Assembly (NCBI GenBank): GCA_002348385.1
Contig: DEBD01000007.1
Span: forward strand, 1-42,762
Length of the DNA: 42,762 nucleotides
Source of the DNA: Gammaproteobacteria bacterium UBA2965
GTDB lineage: Bacteria > Pseudomonadota > Gammaproteobacteria > Pseudomonadales > Azotimanducaceae
Direction: 5' to 3'
Part shown: piece by piece, positions 32,785-40,745 of the stretch
How positions within the stretch are numbered: position 1 is the first letter of the stretch
Layout: every line of letters starts with the position of its first letter
Notes under the pieces: model-generated
What the model saw: only the letters and a program-made list of their open reading frames with translations
Databases searched by the model: none
What the model was told of the DNA's origin: nothing
Position numbers and translations under genes: made by a program

Positions 32785-33831
32785 ATGTCCGACCAAGAGC
32801 CACTGCAATTCAAAGGCGCACCAGGTTCGCCCTACACTCGAAAAATGCTGGCCTACCTGCGCTACCGGCACATTCGCTACGAGTTTCTGGTCGGCGATCT
32901 ATCAAAACACCGCGGCCTCCCCGAGCCGAAGGTCGATTTGCTTCCCACCTTCTATCTGAGAGCCGACGACGGCGAACTGAACGCGGTGGTCGACTCCACG
33001 CCGTTGATACGCCGGTTCGAAACATCGTTTCCCCAACGCCCCACCATTCCAGACCATCCCGCGCTAGCGTTTCTCAACTATCTCATCGAGGACTATGCGG
33101 ACGAATGGCTGACCAAAGCCATGTTTCACTACCGCTGGTACTACCAGGCTGACATCGACAAGGCCGGCACTATCCTGCCGCAGTGGCGCAGCATCCAGGC
33201 CTCGCAAGCGCAGCTCGATCAGGCCCGTGCGTTCGTATCCCAACGGCAGATTGAGCGACTCTACGTGGTGGGTTCCAATGAGGTGACCGCCCCCGTGATC
33301 GAGGCCAGCTACCGGCGCTTCCTCGAAATCATGGACCGCCTCATAGAGCGTCAGGGTTTCGTGCTGGGCAGCCGGCCCGCCTCTGCGGATTTCGGCCTGT
33401 ACGCACAACTTACACAGCTGGCCAATTTCGACCCCACCCCTGCTGCCATCTGCCTGGCGAGCGCACCTCGCGTTGCCGCCTGGACGGACCTGGTAGACGA
33501 CCTCAGCGGCCATGCCGGCGATGCAGCCAGCTGGATGCCAATCGACGACGTCGCAGACGTGCTCGGGGACCTGCTGAGGGAGATCGGCCGCGTCTATGCG
33601 CCGGCGCTACTGGCCAACGCCAAGGCAATGCAACGCGGCGAAAGCGAAATGGAAACCCACATCGACGGCCAGCGCTGGGTGCAGCCCGTCTTCCCTTATC
33701 AGGCCAAGTGTCTGCAGGGGATCAGGCAGGCCTACACGGACCTAGACGATGGATCACGGCGCGCGGTGGACGACCTCATCGCGGGAACCGGGTGCGATGC
33801 GCTGGCGCAACCATCACGAGGTAAGTCGTGA
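32785..33831 (+). CDS. Glutathione S-transferase-like protein, long form
   Basis: A 348-residue protein with a GST-type thioredoxin fold at the N-terminus (APGSPYTRKMLAYLRYRHI, with SPYTRK as the active-site region; STPLIRRFE as the glutathione gamma-Glu site) and an alpha-helical C-terminal domain that includes GSRPASADFGLYAQL. It is over 100 residues longer than standard GSTs because of the tail after residue 250. The ribosome site is weak (AGGAC directly before ATG). Its stop overlaps the next gene's GTG by four bases (GTGA), so it leads a coupled operon with a metallo-hydrolase, a DsbA-fold protein, TetR and DUF1330. Function is probably conjugation or isomerisation of a pathway intermediate. 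Confidence 0.85.
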   Translation: MSDQEPLQFKGAPGSPYTRKMLAYLRYRHIRYEFLVGDLSKHRGLPEPKVDLLPTFYLRADDGELNAVVDSTPLIRRFETSFPQRPTIPDHPALAFLNYLIEDYADEWLTKAMFHYRWYYQADIDKAGTILPQWRSIQASQAQLDQARAFVSQRQIERLYVVGSNEVTAPVIEASYRRFLEIMDRLIERQGFVLGSRPASADFGLYAQLTQLANFDPTPAAICLASAPRVAAWTDLVDDLSGHAGDAASWMPIDDVADVLGDLLREIGRVYAPALLANAKAMQRGESEMETHIDGQRWVQPVFPYQAKCLQGIRQAYTDLDDGSRRAVDDLIAGTGCDALAQPSRGKS

Positions 33832-34871
33832 GGAAGGCGATCTACGCGCTCGGAATCGCCTTAGCGGCGCTCGCCGCACTCGCCACCGCCACCTTCTACA
33901 CCGCCGCCGGACAGGATGCGCTGTTCCAACGCGCGGCCAAATCACTCATGGCCCAAACTAGCGTTCCCATCGAAGGCATACGGGTGGTGGTGTGCGGCAG
34001 CGCATCGCCGTTTGGCAACAGTCCCGCCAGAGCCCAGGCCTGCATTGCCGTACTCACCGCAGAGCATTTCTTCGTCTTCGACGTGGGCGCCCGATCCCCC
34101 TTGCGCATCGCTCAAGCCCGCCTGCCCGTGGCCCGAATCGATGGCGTCTTCCTCACCCATTTTCATTCAGACCATATCAGCGGTCTTCCGGACGTAAACC
34201 TGGGCAGCTGGGTCCAGGGCCGGAAATCAAGTCTGCCCGTGTACGGTCCGCCAGGCATCGAGTCGGTAATCGACGGATTCAACCTGGCGTACCGCCTGGA
34301 CAACAGTTATCGCGTGGCGCATCACGGCCCTGCGTTGCTGCCGCCAGCGGCCGGGCCGATGACCGCCAGGGTCATCACGCCGGGAGAGGTCGCCTGGCAG
34401 GACGGAGGTCTGACCATACGGTCCTTTCGGGTCAATCATGACCCCATCGAGCCGGCGGTGGGCTACCGGGTGGATTACGCGGGTCGATCCGTGGTGATTT
34501 CCGGCGACACGGTAGCCACCCACACGCTCTTCGCAGCCGCCAAGGATGCGGATCTGCTGCTGCACGACGCCCTGGCGCGCCACCTGGTCGATCCCATGAT
34601 TGCCGGGGCAACCGAAGCGGGGATTCCAGCCCTGCCTGCCATCATGACCGACGTGATTGACTACCACGCCGACAGCCGCGAGCTGGAGGGCCGTGCGGCC
34701 GCGGCGGGCGTAGGCCAGTTGGTGCTGTATCACCTGATCCCAACACCCCCCAATACGCTGGCGGAGAACATGTTCACGCGTGGGCTGTCACCAGACACAC
34801 TACTGGCGCGCGACCTGCAGAGCTTTGACCTTCCGCCACACAGCACGGAAATAATCATCCGTGAACCTTGA
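33828..34871 (+). CDS. Exported metallo-beta-lactamase-fold hydrolase (RNase Z-like)
   Basis: A 347-residue metallo-beta-lactamase-fold protein. An N-terminal hydrophobic segment (ALGIALAALAALATATFYTA) is a signal peptide or anchor. The zinc motif THFHSDHISGL gives His111, His113, Asp115 and His116. A VVISGDTV strand supplies a bridging Asp, and LVLYHLIPTP a late His. The overall pattern resembles RNase Z/arylsulfatase-type members of the fold, but export argues against RNA work; a secreted esterase, lactonase or alkyl/aryl sulfatase is likelier. GTG start at 33828 within GTGA. Its stop lies inside the next gene, an 11-base overlap. Confidence 0.85.
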   Translation: MRKAIYALGIALAALAALATATFYTAAGQDALFQRAAKSLMAQTSVPIEGIRVVVCGSASPFGNSPARAQACIAVLTAEHFFVFDVGARSPLRIAQARLPVARIDGVFLTHFHSDHISGLPDVNLGSWVQGRKSSLPVYGPPGIESVIDGFNLAYRLDNSYRVAHHGPALLPPAAGPMTARVITPGEVAWQDGGLTIRSFRVNHDPIEPAVGYRVDYAGRSVVISGDTVATHTLFAAAKDADLLLHDALARHLVDPMIAGATEAGIPALPAIMTDVIDYHADSRELEGRAAAAGVGQLVLYHLIPTPPNTLAENMFTRGLSPDTLLARDLQSFDLPPHSTEIIIREP

Positions 34872-36147
34872 AACGCGGCTACGCTCAGCCGCCATGCGGC
34901 GTCTGTCGTCCGCCGGATTTCAGCAACTCATGCGCCAACGGGCTCGCCTGGGGCGACGTCTGACGAGGCAGCCGCCGGCCGTGCACTATTTCCACCAGGT
35001 CGATGATCCCTACAGCCACCTTGCGGTGCAGAGGCTCGATACGCTGAGAGCCACCTATGCCCTGCCCTTCGTGGCACACCTGGTGTCGCAGCCGGAAGCT
35101 TCGTTTCTCGGCAACTCGGAGCATTACGGCCCCTGGGCGCGCAACGACGCCGCCAGCATCGCGAGCGCTTACCAGGTGACCTTTCCCGCCAACCACCGGA
35201 CTCCTGCACTCGCCGACGTGGCTGCTGCCAACGAGGAGCTGGCCGGCCATCTCACGAGTTCGGACTTCGCGCACAATGCGGCCGTCGTTGGCGAGGCCTT
35301 GTGGTCCGGCGCCGCGCTCGAAGGCGCGCATACGGGCGACGCAGGCCGCTTTGCGGTTGACCGCGGCAACGTGCTGCGGCACAAACTGGGCCACTACCTC
35401 GGCGGCATGTTCTATTTCGACGGCGAGTGGTACTGGGGTATCGACCGCCTCCGGTTGCTGGAGCAACGCCTGATCGACGAAGGCTATGCCGGACGCGCAG
35501 TAGAGATCACCACACCGCAGCCCACCGCGCTGGACACCACCGTAATAGACGCCCAGCACGTCCTGCTGGAGTACTTTCCTTCATTGCGCAGCCCTTACAC
35601 GGCCGTGGGGCACCCGCACGTCTTGAGCTTGATCAAGCGCAGCGGGGTCACCGTCAAGCTGCGCCCGGTAATGCCAATGCTCATGCGCGGCGTGCCGGCT
35701 CCACGTGCCAAACAGCGTTACATCATGATGGACGCCGGCCGCGAGGGTCGAGCGTGCGGCAACCCGTTCGGCAACATCGTCGATCCTTTCGGCGAGCCGG
35801 TGAAACGAGCGTTTGCACGATTTCCCGCAGCGCTCGCCATGGGCAAGGGGATGGAATTCATGACGGCCTACCTGGATGCAGCGTGGGTACGCGGCGTCGA
35901 CATCAGCACCGAAGACGGCTTACGAGAGGTGGCTGCAAACGCCGACATTCAATGGAACGAACTCGTCCAGGCAGAAGACACCGAATGGACAACCCTGCTC
36001 GACAAGAACCTGAGTGAGATGCTCAGCGCAGGACTGTGGGGCGTACCAAGTTTCCGGGTGTCCGGTGGCAGACTCGACGAACCGTTCGCGTGCTGGGGCC
36101 AGGATCGAATCTGGCGGGTAGAGAATGAAATCGCCAACAGAGCCTAA
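34861..36147 (+). CDS. Tandem DsbA/HCCA-isomerase-like thioredoxin-fold protein without CxxC
   Basis: A 428-residue protein that looks like two DsbA-type thioredoxin folds in a row. The first starts VHYFHQVDDPYSHLAVQRL (about residue 41), the second LLEYFPSLRSPYTAVGHP (about residue 235), both aligning with the D/S-x-x-SPYxxLA start of 2-hydroxychromene-2-carboxylate isomerase. A cis-Pro loop GVPSFRVSG is near the C-terminus. Neither domain has a CxxC pair, so it is not a disulfide oxidoreductase; glutathione-dependent isomerase chemistry is more likely. GTG start at 34861, eleven bases inside the metallo-hydrolase gene. The TetR gene starts within its last 23 bases. Confidence 0.8.
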   Translation: MNLETRLRSAAMRRLSSAGFQQLMRQRARLGRRLTRQPPAVHYFHQVDDPYSHLAVQRLDTLRATYALPFVAHLVSQPEASFLGNSEHYGPWARNDAASIASAYQVTFPANHRTPALADVAAANEELAGHLTSSDFAHNAAVVGEALWSGAALEGAHTGDAGRFAVDRGNVLRHKLGHYLGGMFYFDGEWYWGIDRLRLLEQRLIDEGYAGRAVEITTPQPTALDTTVIDAQHVLLEYFPSLRSPYTAVGHPHVLSLIKRSGVTVKLRPVMPMLMRGVPAPRAKQRYIMMDAGREGRACGNPFGNIVDPFGEPVKRAFARFPAALAMGKGMEFMTAYLDAAWVRGVDISTEDGLREVAANADIQWNELVQAEDTEWTTLLDKNLSEMLSAGLWGVPSFRVSGGRLDEPFACWGQDRIWRVENEIANRA

Positions 36148-36829
36148 GGTGGACAATCGCCAGGCGCGCAGCGAAGCCACGCAGCAGGCGCTCATGCGCG
36201 CCGCCGAGAAGTTAATCGCCCAACGTGGTATTGAGAACGTGACCACCCGGGACATTCTTACCGAGGCAGGGCAGCGCAACACCTCCGCGCTTCAGTATCA
36301 CTTCAAAAGCTTCCCGGGCCTGGTGAAAGCACTCCGCAAAACGCGCAACGGCCAGATCAAGAGGCGTCGCGCAGCGCTGGTGCAGGAGGCGCTCGCGCGC
36401 AGGGCCGAACCCCCACTACGAGAGGTGTGCAAACTCATGGTGGCTCCCGCGTTCCAGTTGGCGCGCGCCGACGCCGGATTCCGACGCTACATCAAAGCGT
36501 TCGGTCACGAGATCACTCTCGCCGAGGAATCAGCCCTGGCTGTAGCAGCAGGACAGGGCGACGCCGACACGCGTCAGATCGGCACGCTGCTGCGTAAGGC
36601 CCTCCCGCACCTGAGTACCGAGGCGTTTGCCCGGCGCCTGGACGGAGCGCTCCGCCTCATCTCCGCATCCATGGTGCACCAGGCCCACCAGAAGCAGGCT
36701 TTTGCCGGTGCCGAGGCCGATCTGTTCTTCAGCAGCCTGATCGATGCCGTGGTGGGCCTGCTGAGCGCGAACGAATCGGAGCAAACCCGGTCATTGCGAG
36801 AATCTTTGTCAACGCGGAAGCACGCATAG
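36125..36829 (+). CDS. TetR-family transcriptional regulator
   Basis: A 234-residue regulator. The DNA-binding part is LMRAAEKLIAQRGIENVTTRDILTEAG followed by NTSALQYHFKSFPGLVKAL, a TetR helix-turn-helix with the recognition helix ending in YHF. ATG at 36125 overlaps the previous gene by 23 bases; a GTG at 36150 is an alternative start that would remove the overlap and only eight residues. It is cotranscribed with the GST-hydrolase-isomerase genes and so may regulate them, possibly at the inverted repeat 32715-32729. Confidence 0.9.
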   Translation: MKSPTEPKVDNRQARSEATQQALMRAAEKLIAQRGIENVTTRDILTEAGQRNTSALQYHFKSFPGLVKALRKTRNGQIKRRRAALVQEALARRAEPPLREVCKLMVAPAFQLARADAGFRRYIKAFGHEITLAEESALAVAAGQGDADTRQIGTLLRKALPHLSTEAFARRLDGALRLISASMVHQAHQKQAFAGAEADLFFSSLIDAVVGLLSANESEQTRSLRESLSTRKHA

Positions 36830-36843
36830 GGGGTAACAATACA

Positions 36844-37275
36844 ATGAACGTAACCAACAGTGTCTATCCCAACGAAACACAGCTGCGCGGCTTCGCCGAA
36901 CCTGGCCCAAGCGGCCCGATCTACATGGTCAACCTGCTCAAATTCAAGCCGCGCGCCGAATATCCGGACGGCCGGGCGACCGACCTGAGCGGCCGGGAAG
37001 CCTACGCAATCTATGCCGACGCCGTAGCAGCACTGTTGAATGAACATGGAGGTGCCCTGACGTTCGCCGCCGATGTGGAACGCCTGATGCTGGGCGAGGT
37101 AGAGGAGCTCTGGGACACCGTCGCGATTGCCATGTACCCGTCCCGCGCGGCCATGCTGGAGATGATGAGTTCAGCCGAGATGCAGACTATCGGCGTCCAC
37201 CGGGCCGCCGGGCTGGCCGGCCAGCTCAATATCGAGACCGTGGGGACTCAGGGTCGCTGGCTGGAAGCTGATTAG
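36844..37275 (+). CDS. DUF1330 (dimeric alpha/beta barrel) protein
   Basis: A 143-residue small protein. GPIYMVNLLKFKPRAEYPDG, SGREAYAIYADAV and MYPSRAAMLEMMSSAEMQ match the DUF1330/EthD-like ferredoxin-fold family. The function of the family is not established; members often sit in catabolic operons. ATG at 36844, 15 bases after the TetR stop, makes it the last gene of this operon. It converges with a Rieske oxygenase gene. Confidence 0.87.
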   Translation: MNVTNSVYPNETQLRGFAEPGPSGPIYMVNLLKFKPRAEYPDGRATDLSGREAYAIYADAVAALLNEHGGALTFAADVERLMLGEVEELWDTVAIAMYPSRAAMLEMMSSAEMQTIGVHRAAGLAGQLNIETVGTQGRWLEAD

Positions 37276-37289
37276 CCCGCACACGGAGA

Positions 37290-37351
37290 GCATTCGCCGC
37301 GGCGCGTCGAACACTCAGGCAGGCAGAACCTACCCCCTTCCGCGCGAATGC
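37290..37351. repeat. Long-spacer inverted repeat between convergent genes
   Basis: GCATTCGC at 37290-37297 and its exact complement GCGAATGC at 37344-37351 flank 46 bases in the 113-base gap between the DUF1330 gene and a Rieske gene. The loop itself is GC-rich. It may help separate the two convergent transcripts, but there is no T-tract. Confidence 0.3.
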
Positions 37352-37388
37352 GCTCCGAAGCGCGGCAACGCCAGGGCAGGAGACTTCA

Positions 37389-38738
37389 TCAGCGGCCGGG
37401 TGGATTATCAGCCAGGTAGTCGTGCAGCACCTCGTGGAAGCGCCGCACTCGGGTTTCCTGATCCGCCATATAGGGCTCCTGATATCCTCGTGAGCGCCAA
37501 CCGGCTCTCTGCCCAGCGGTGAGCGTCATATCCTGGACCACCACCTGGTCCGAGTATCCTTCCATGCTCTCACCCGTGCCGTATTCGCGAAAATCCAACT
37601 CCGCCTCGGTGAGCTGGAGAGGGTTCACCGCGGTGCGATTGACGAACTCCTCCTGACCGGCAATGGGATAGGCCATGGTCCATTGCTCGAAGAAGCACTT
37701 TTCGGGGTCCGTTGGGTGCGGCTCCCACTTCCACACCAGAAACGAATCCGAGCCGGGCGCGATGGCGATGTTGGGAAACAACACGCCAAACGGGCTCTCG
37801 GTGAGGTCTTCGTCGTCTAGATGCTCGTAGTGCAGGTAGCCCTTCTCTTTCCACAGGCGCTTCTTGGCCGCTTTCAGGTCCAGCCAGCCCTGGATGGCCC
37901 GGGTCTCGAAATCCGGGTACTGATCCGGATCGATGTCCCAAGCCCGCAGCTGGGCGTCGAAGGGATCCGGTTCGCCATCGGGCAGCCGGTCGCGCAGTGA
38001 CGGCCGCCCCATCTGAATGATGCGGTTGTGTCCCATGGGGAACATTTCGTAGCGCGAGGTGAAATGGTCCTGATCGATGATGGGTGGCACCTGTGGGTGC
38101 ACGGTGCGTGTGTGGTAGGACTCGTTAAAGTTGTCAGACCAGAACTTCCAGTTGCAGTCGAGCGCCACCCTCAGCCAGTCCACCCGCACCGTCTTCTCAA
38201 ACTGGTGGTTCTTGTAGATCTCCGGAGTGGGCGCCAGATAGGTCATCAGGTCCGGCGCTTCGTCGTCCATGGTGTACCACACGAGACCGGCCCAGGTATC
38301 CACGCGCACCTCGATCAGCCGGATCTTGCCTACCGGGTCTTCGGGATAGTCGTCGCGATCACAGCCGTCCAGCAACGCACCATCGATGTCCCAGCGCCAC
38401 CCGTGGTAAGGGCAGAACCAGCTCTCCTGGGAGCCGCGGTCGCCCCAGACCAGGCGTTGAGCCCGATGGCCGCAGGCGTTGTAAAAGCCTTTCAGGGAGC
38501 CATCTTTCTGCCTGGCGATGATCACCGACTCGTGCATGAAGTCGTGCACGATATAGTCGCCGGGTTCGGGCAGCTGCTGCTCGCGCCCGGCGATGTGCCA
38601 GATCTTGGTCCACAGGTGATCCCACTCCTTCTGCATCCACTCTTTGCTGTAGTAGCGCTCAGGAGAGATCACATCACCACGCAGGTTGCTGGGATCCTTT
38701 CCATCCATGGCCAACGGATGCTTGAGAATATCGTTCAT
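37389..38738 (-). CDS. Rieske non-heme iron oxygenase, alpha subunit (second of three)
   Basis: A 449-residue oxygenase. Rieske cluster ligands are CGHRA (Cys89, His91) and CPYHGW (Cys109, His112). Mononuclear iron ligands are His209 and His214 in ESYHTRTVHP, preceded by DCNWKFWSDNFN. The ATG at 38738 follows GAGGTGG. It lies 80 bases downstream of a related Rieske gene on the same strand, so the pair may be cotranscribed. The two proteins share layout but differ widely in sequence, which argues for distinct substrates or successive hydroxylations. No beta subunit or reductase is nearby. Confidence 0.93.
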   Translation of the reverse strand: MNDILKHPLAMDGKDPSNLRGDVISPERYYSKEWMQKEWDHLWTKIWHIAGREQQLPEPGDYIVHDFMHESVIIARQKDGSLKGFYNACGHRAQRLVWGDRGSQESWFCPYHGWRWDIDGALLDGCDRDDYPEDPVGKIRLIEVRVDTWAGLVWYTMDDEAPDLMTYLAPTPEIYKNHQFEKTVRVDWLRVALDCNWKFWSDNFNESYHTRTVHPQVPPIIDQDHFTSRYEMFPMGHNRIIQMGRPSLRDRLPDGEPDPFDAQLRAWDIDPDQYPDFETRAIQGWLDLKAAKKRLWKEKGYLHYEHLDDEDLTESPFGVLFPNIAIAPGSDSFLVWKWEPHPTDPEKCFFEQWTMAYPIAGQEEFVNRTAVNPLQLTEAELDFREYGTGESMEGYSDQVVVQDMTLTAGQRAGWRSRGYQEPYMADQETRVRRFHEVLHDYLADNPPGR

Positions 38739-38818
38739 GACACCACCTCGCTCTGCTTGGCACGATTAGACTCATGGCGGCCCACGATGTCAAAACGCCG
38801 AGGGCACCTCCCTCTGGC

Positions 38819-40150
38819 TCACCCTGCAGACTCCGCGTTCATATATCGATCAATCCACGTGTGGTAGTGCTGCACCCGGCTTTCATCATCATTCAGCCAC
38901 GCCTGGCTGAACCCCCGCGATTGCATACCCTGCTGGATGTCGCGAATCAGCGAGATGTCCTGGTCCTGGGTGATGGTCATGGTCTTGCGGCCTTCAACGA
39001 TGTCCTGATAGGGAAACTCGTCCCGCTCCGGCCGCGCGCCCGCGCCCTGGGCCTGTTCGCGGCTGAACGAGATGTTCACTCCGGTTGTCTGCGCGTTGTC
39101 GTCTGGCTCCATACGCAGACTCAGCTTGTCCCAATAGCACCGATTGGGATCCGTGGCGTGGGGGCGGGCACGCAGGATCATGTAGTCGTCTGGCATGAGC
39201 ACCAGGATGGCGTTGGGAAAAATGTTGTACTGCACGATGTCCGACAGCTGGTCATCGCTCAGCCGGTCATAGTTGTAGCCCAGCACCGCGGCCATTTCCC
39301 GCTTTTTGATCTGCACGTCGCGCCGCACGTCCAGCACCCGACCTTTGTAGTCGTCCTTATTCATACCCAGCGCTTCTAGCTGCGCCCACTGGGTGGGTGG
39401 CACTTCGTCGGGAATGGCCAGACGCGTGTTCACGGTAAAGCCGTCGATGCACACCCGCGTGTGTCCGAAGTCCCAAAGATCCACCGTCGCGGTGGGACAG
39501 TCGAAGATGAGCTGATGCTGGGGGTGAATGTGCTCCACGTGATACAGCTCGCCGAAGTTGTCGTAAACGGCCTTCCAGTTGCAGTCCAGCCGCACCGTCT
39601 GATCCTCAATCAAACGCATTGCTTCGGGCCGAAACGGATCCACCAGCGCCTTGATGGGCCCGAGAAACTCATCCAGCGTAGGCGCATCCGGATCCATGCA
39701 CACCCACACCGCCCCCGCCCAGGCCTCTACCCGCAGGGGCTTCAATGACAGCCGGTCGCGCGGCACGCCGCGGCTGAAGCTTTCTTCTTCCGGTACGTGG
39801 ACCAGCCTGCCGTCATTGGCATAAGTCCATCCGTGATAGGGGCAGGTGTATTGCTCCAGCCAACCGCGCTCGGAGAGCAGGATGCGCGCACCCCGATGCT
39901 GGCAGGCGTTGTAGAACGCCCCCAGCTCGCCGTCGTCACTGCGCGACACCACGATGGACTCCGGCGCCAGATCGAACACGAAGTAGTCGCCGGGCTCCGC
40001 CACGTCCTGCTCCAGCCCCGCCAGCAACCACACCTTGGCCCAGAGCTTTTCTCGCTCCTGCATCATGTAGTCGGGCGATATGTATCGCTCAGCGGTAATG
40101 GGCGTTACGGGTACGGTGGGCGCACCCCGGTCGGAACGTGCTTGGGCCAT
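38819..40150 (-). CDS. Rieske non-heme iron oxygenase, alpha subunit (third of three)
   Basis: A 443-residue oxygenase with Rieske ligands CQHRG (Cys83, His85) and CPYHGW (Cys103, His106), and mononuclear iron ligands His204 and His209 in LYHVEHIHP after DCNWKAVYDNF. The ATG at 40150 has GGAGG eight bases upstream and is preferred to an in-frame GTG at 40186. It is the promoter-proximal gene of the pair of Rieske genes and is divergent from the VOC gene. Like the other two it lacks visible electron-transfer partners. Confidence 0.93.
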   Translation of the reverse strand: MAQARSDRGAPTVPVTPITAERYISPDYMMQEREKLWAKVWLLAGLEQDVAEPGDYFVFDLAPESIVVSRSDDGELGAFYNACQHRGARILLSERGWLEQYTCPYHGWTYANDGRLVHVPEEESFSRGVPRDRLSLKPLRVEAWAGAVWVCMDPDAPTLDEFLGPIKALVDPFRPEAMRLIEDQTVRLDCNWKAVYDNFGELYHVEHIHPQHQLIFDCPTATVDLWDFGHTRVCIDGFTVNTRLAIPDEVPPTQWAQLEALGMNKDDYKGRVLDVRRDVQIKKREMAAVLGYNYDRLSDDQLSDIVQYNIFPNAILVLMPDDYMILRARPHATDPNRCYWDKLSLRMEPDDNAQTTGVNISFSREQAQGAGARPERDEFPYQDIVEGRKTMTITQDQDISLIRDIQQGMQSRGFSQAWLNDDESRVQHYHTWIDRYMNAESAG

Positions 40151-40328
40151 GCCGCCATCCTCCCTGTCCTGATTCAAATGTACCACGCCATGGCCGGGCC
40201 TTTGAAAAAAGCGTGCGTTCGCTGCCAGGCACGGCCGAAAAGGTACTCAGCCTGCTGAACGACTGAAGCGCGTGGCCCGGCGGTGTAGTATCTGAGTCGT
40301 CACATGGGCAAAAAGCGGAGGAAGGGAA

Positions 40329-40700
40329 ATGGCATTCAGCGGCGTAGATCACGTGGTGGTGCGGGTGGCGGACCTGGAGGCAGCGGTTGAAAATTACGTA
40401 AAGATTCTGGAAATCGAACCCCAACGCCAGCATTCCGAGGCACTCAAGGCGGATCAGGCGTTCTTCCACTTCGACAACGGAACGTTTCTGGAACTGATCT
40501 CTCCCACGGACGACAGCTCTCCCCTGACAGGCTCGCTGTCGAAGCTCGGAGATGGCATACACACCATCGCGTTGCGCGTAGATGACGCCAAGGCCACCAC
40601 CGAGTCTCTGGACGCCAAGGGCATACGCACCATCGGCGGCGCCTTCGTACACCCGTCTAACGCCAACGGCGTACTGGTGCAGCTCAGCCAAAGAGGTTGA
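40329..40700 (+). CDS. VOC-superfamily (glyoxalase/extradiol-dioxygenase fold) protein
   Basis: A 123-residue protein of the vicinal-oxygen-chelate fold. It opens with SGVDHVVVRVADLEAAVENYVKI, has FFHFDNGTFLELISP at the strand carrying a typical metal Glu, and DGIHTIALRVDD at the start of the second half-module. His in the first motif and Glu in the second fit metal binding, but the protein is short and could be a non-enzymatic binding member. ATG at 40329 after GGAAGGGA. It lies 45 bases upstream of the DsbA-like gene with the in-frame UGA, on the same strand. Confidence 0.88.
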   Translation: MAFSGVDHVVVRVADLEAAVENYVKILEIEPQRQHSEALKADQAFFHFDNGTFLELISPTDDSSPLTGSLSKLGDGIHTIALRVDDAKATTESLDAKGIRTIGGAFVHPSNANGVLVQLSQRG

Positions 40701-40745
40701 GCGATATCGTCCCAGGCCACCGGCGCGCACAGGAACAACGTAAAG

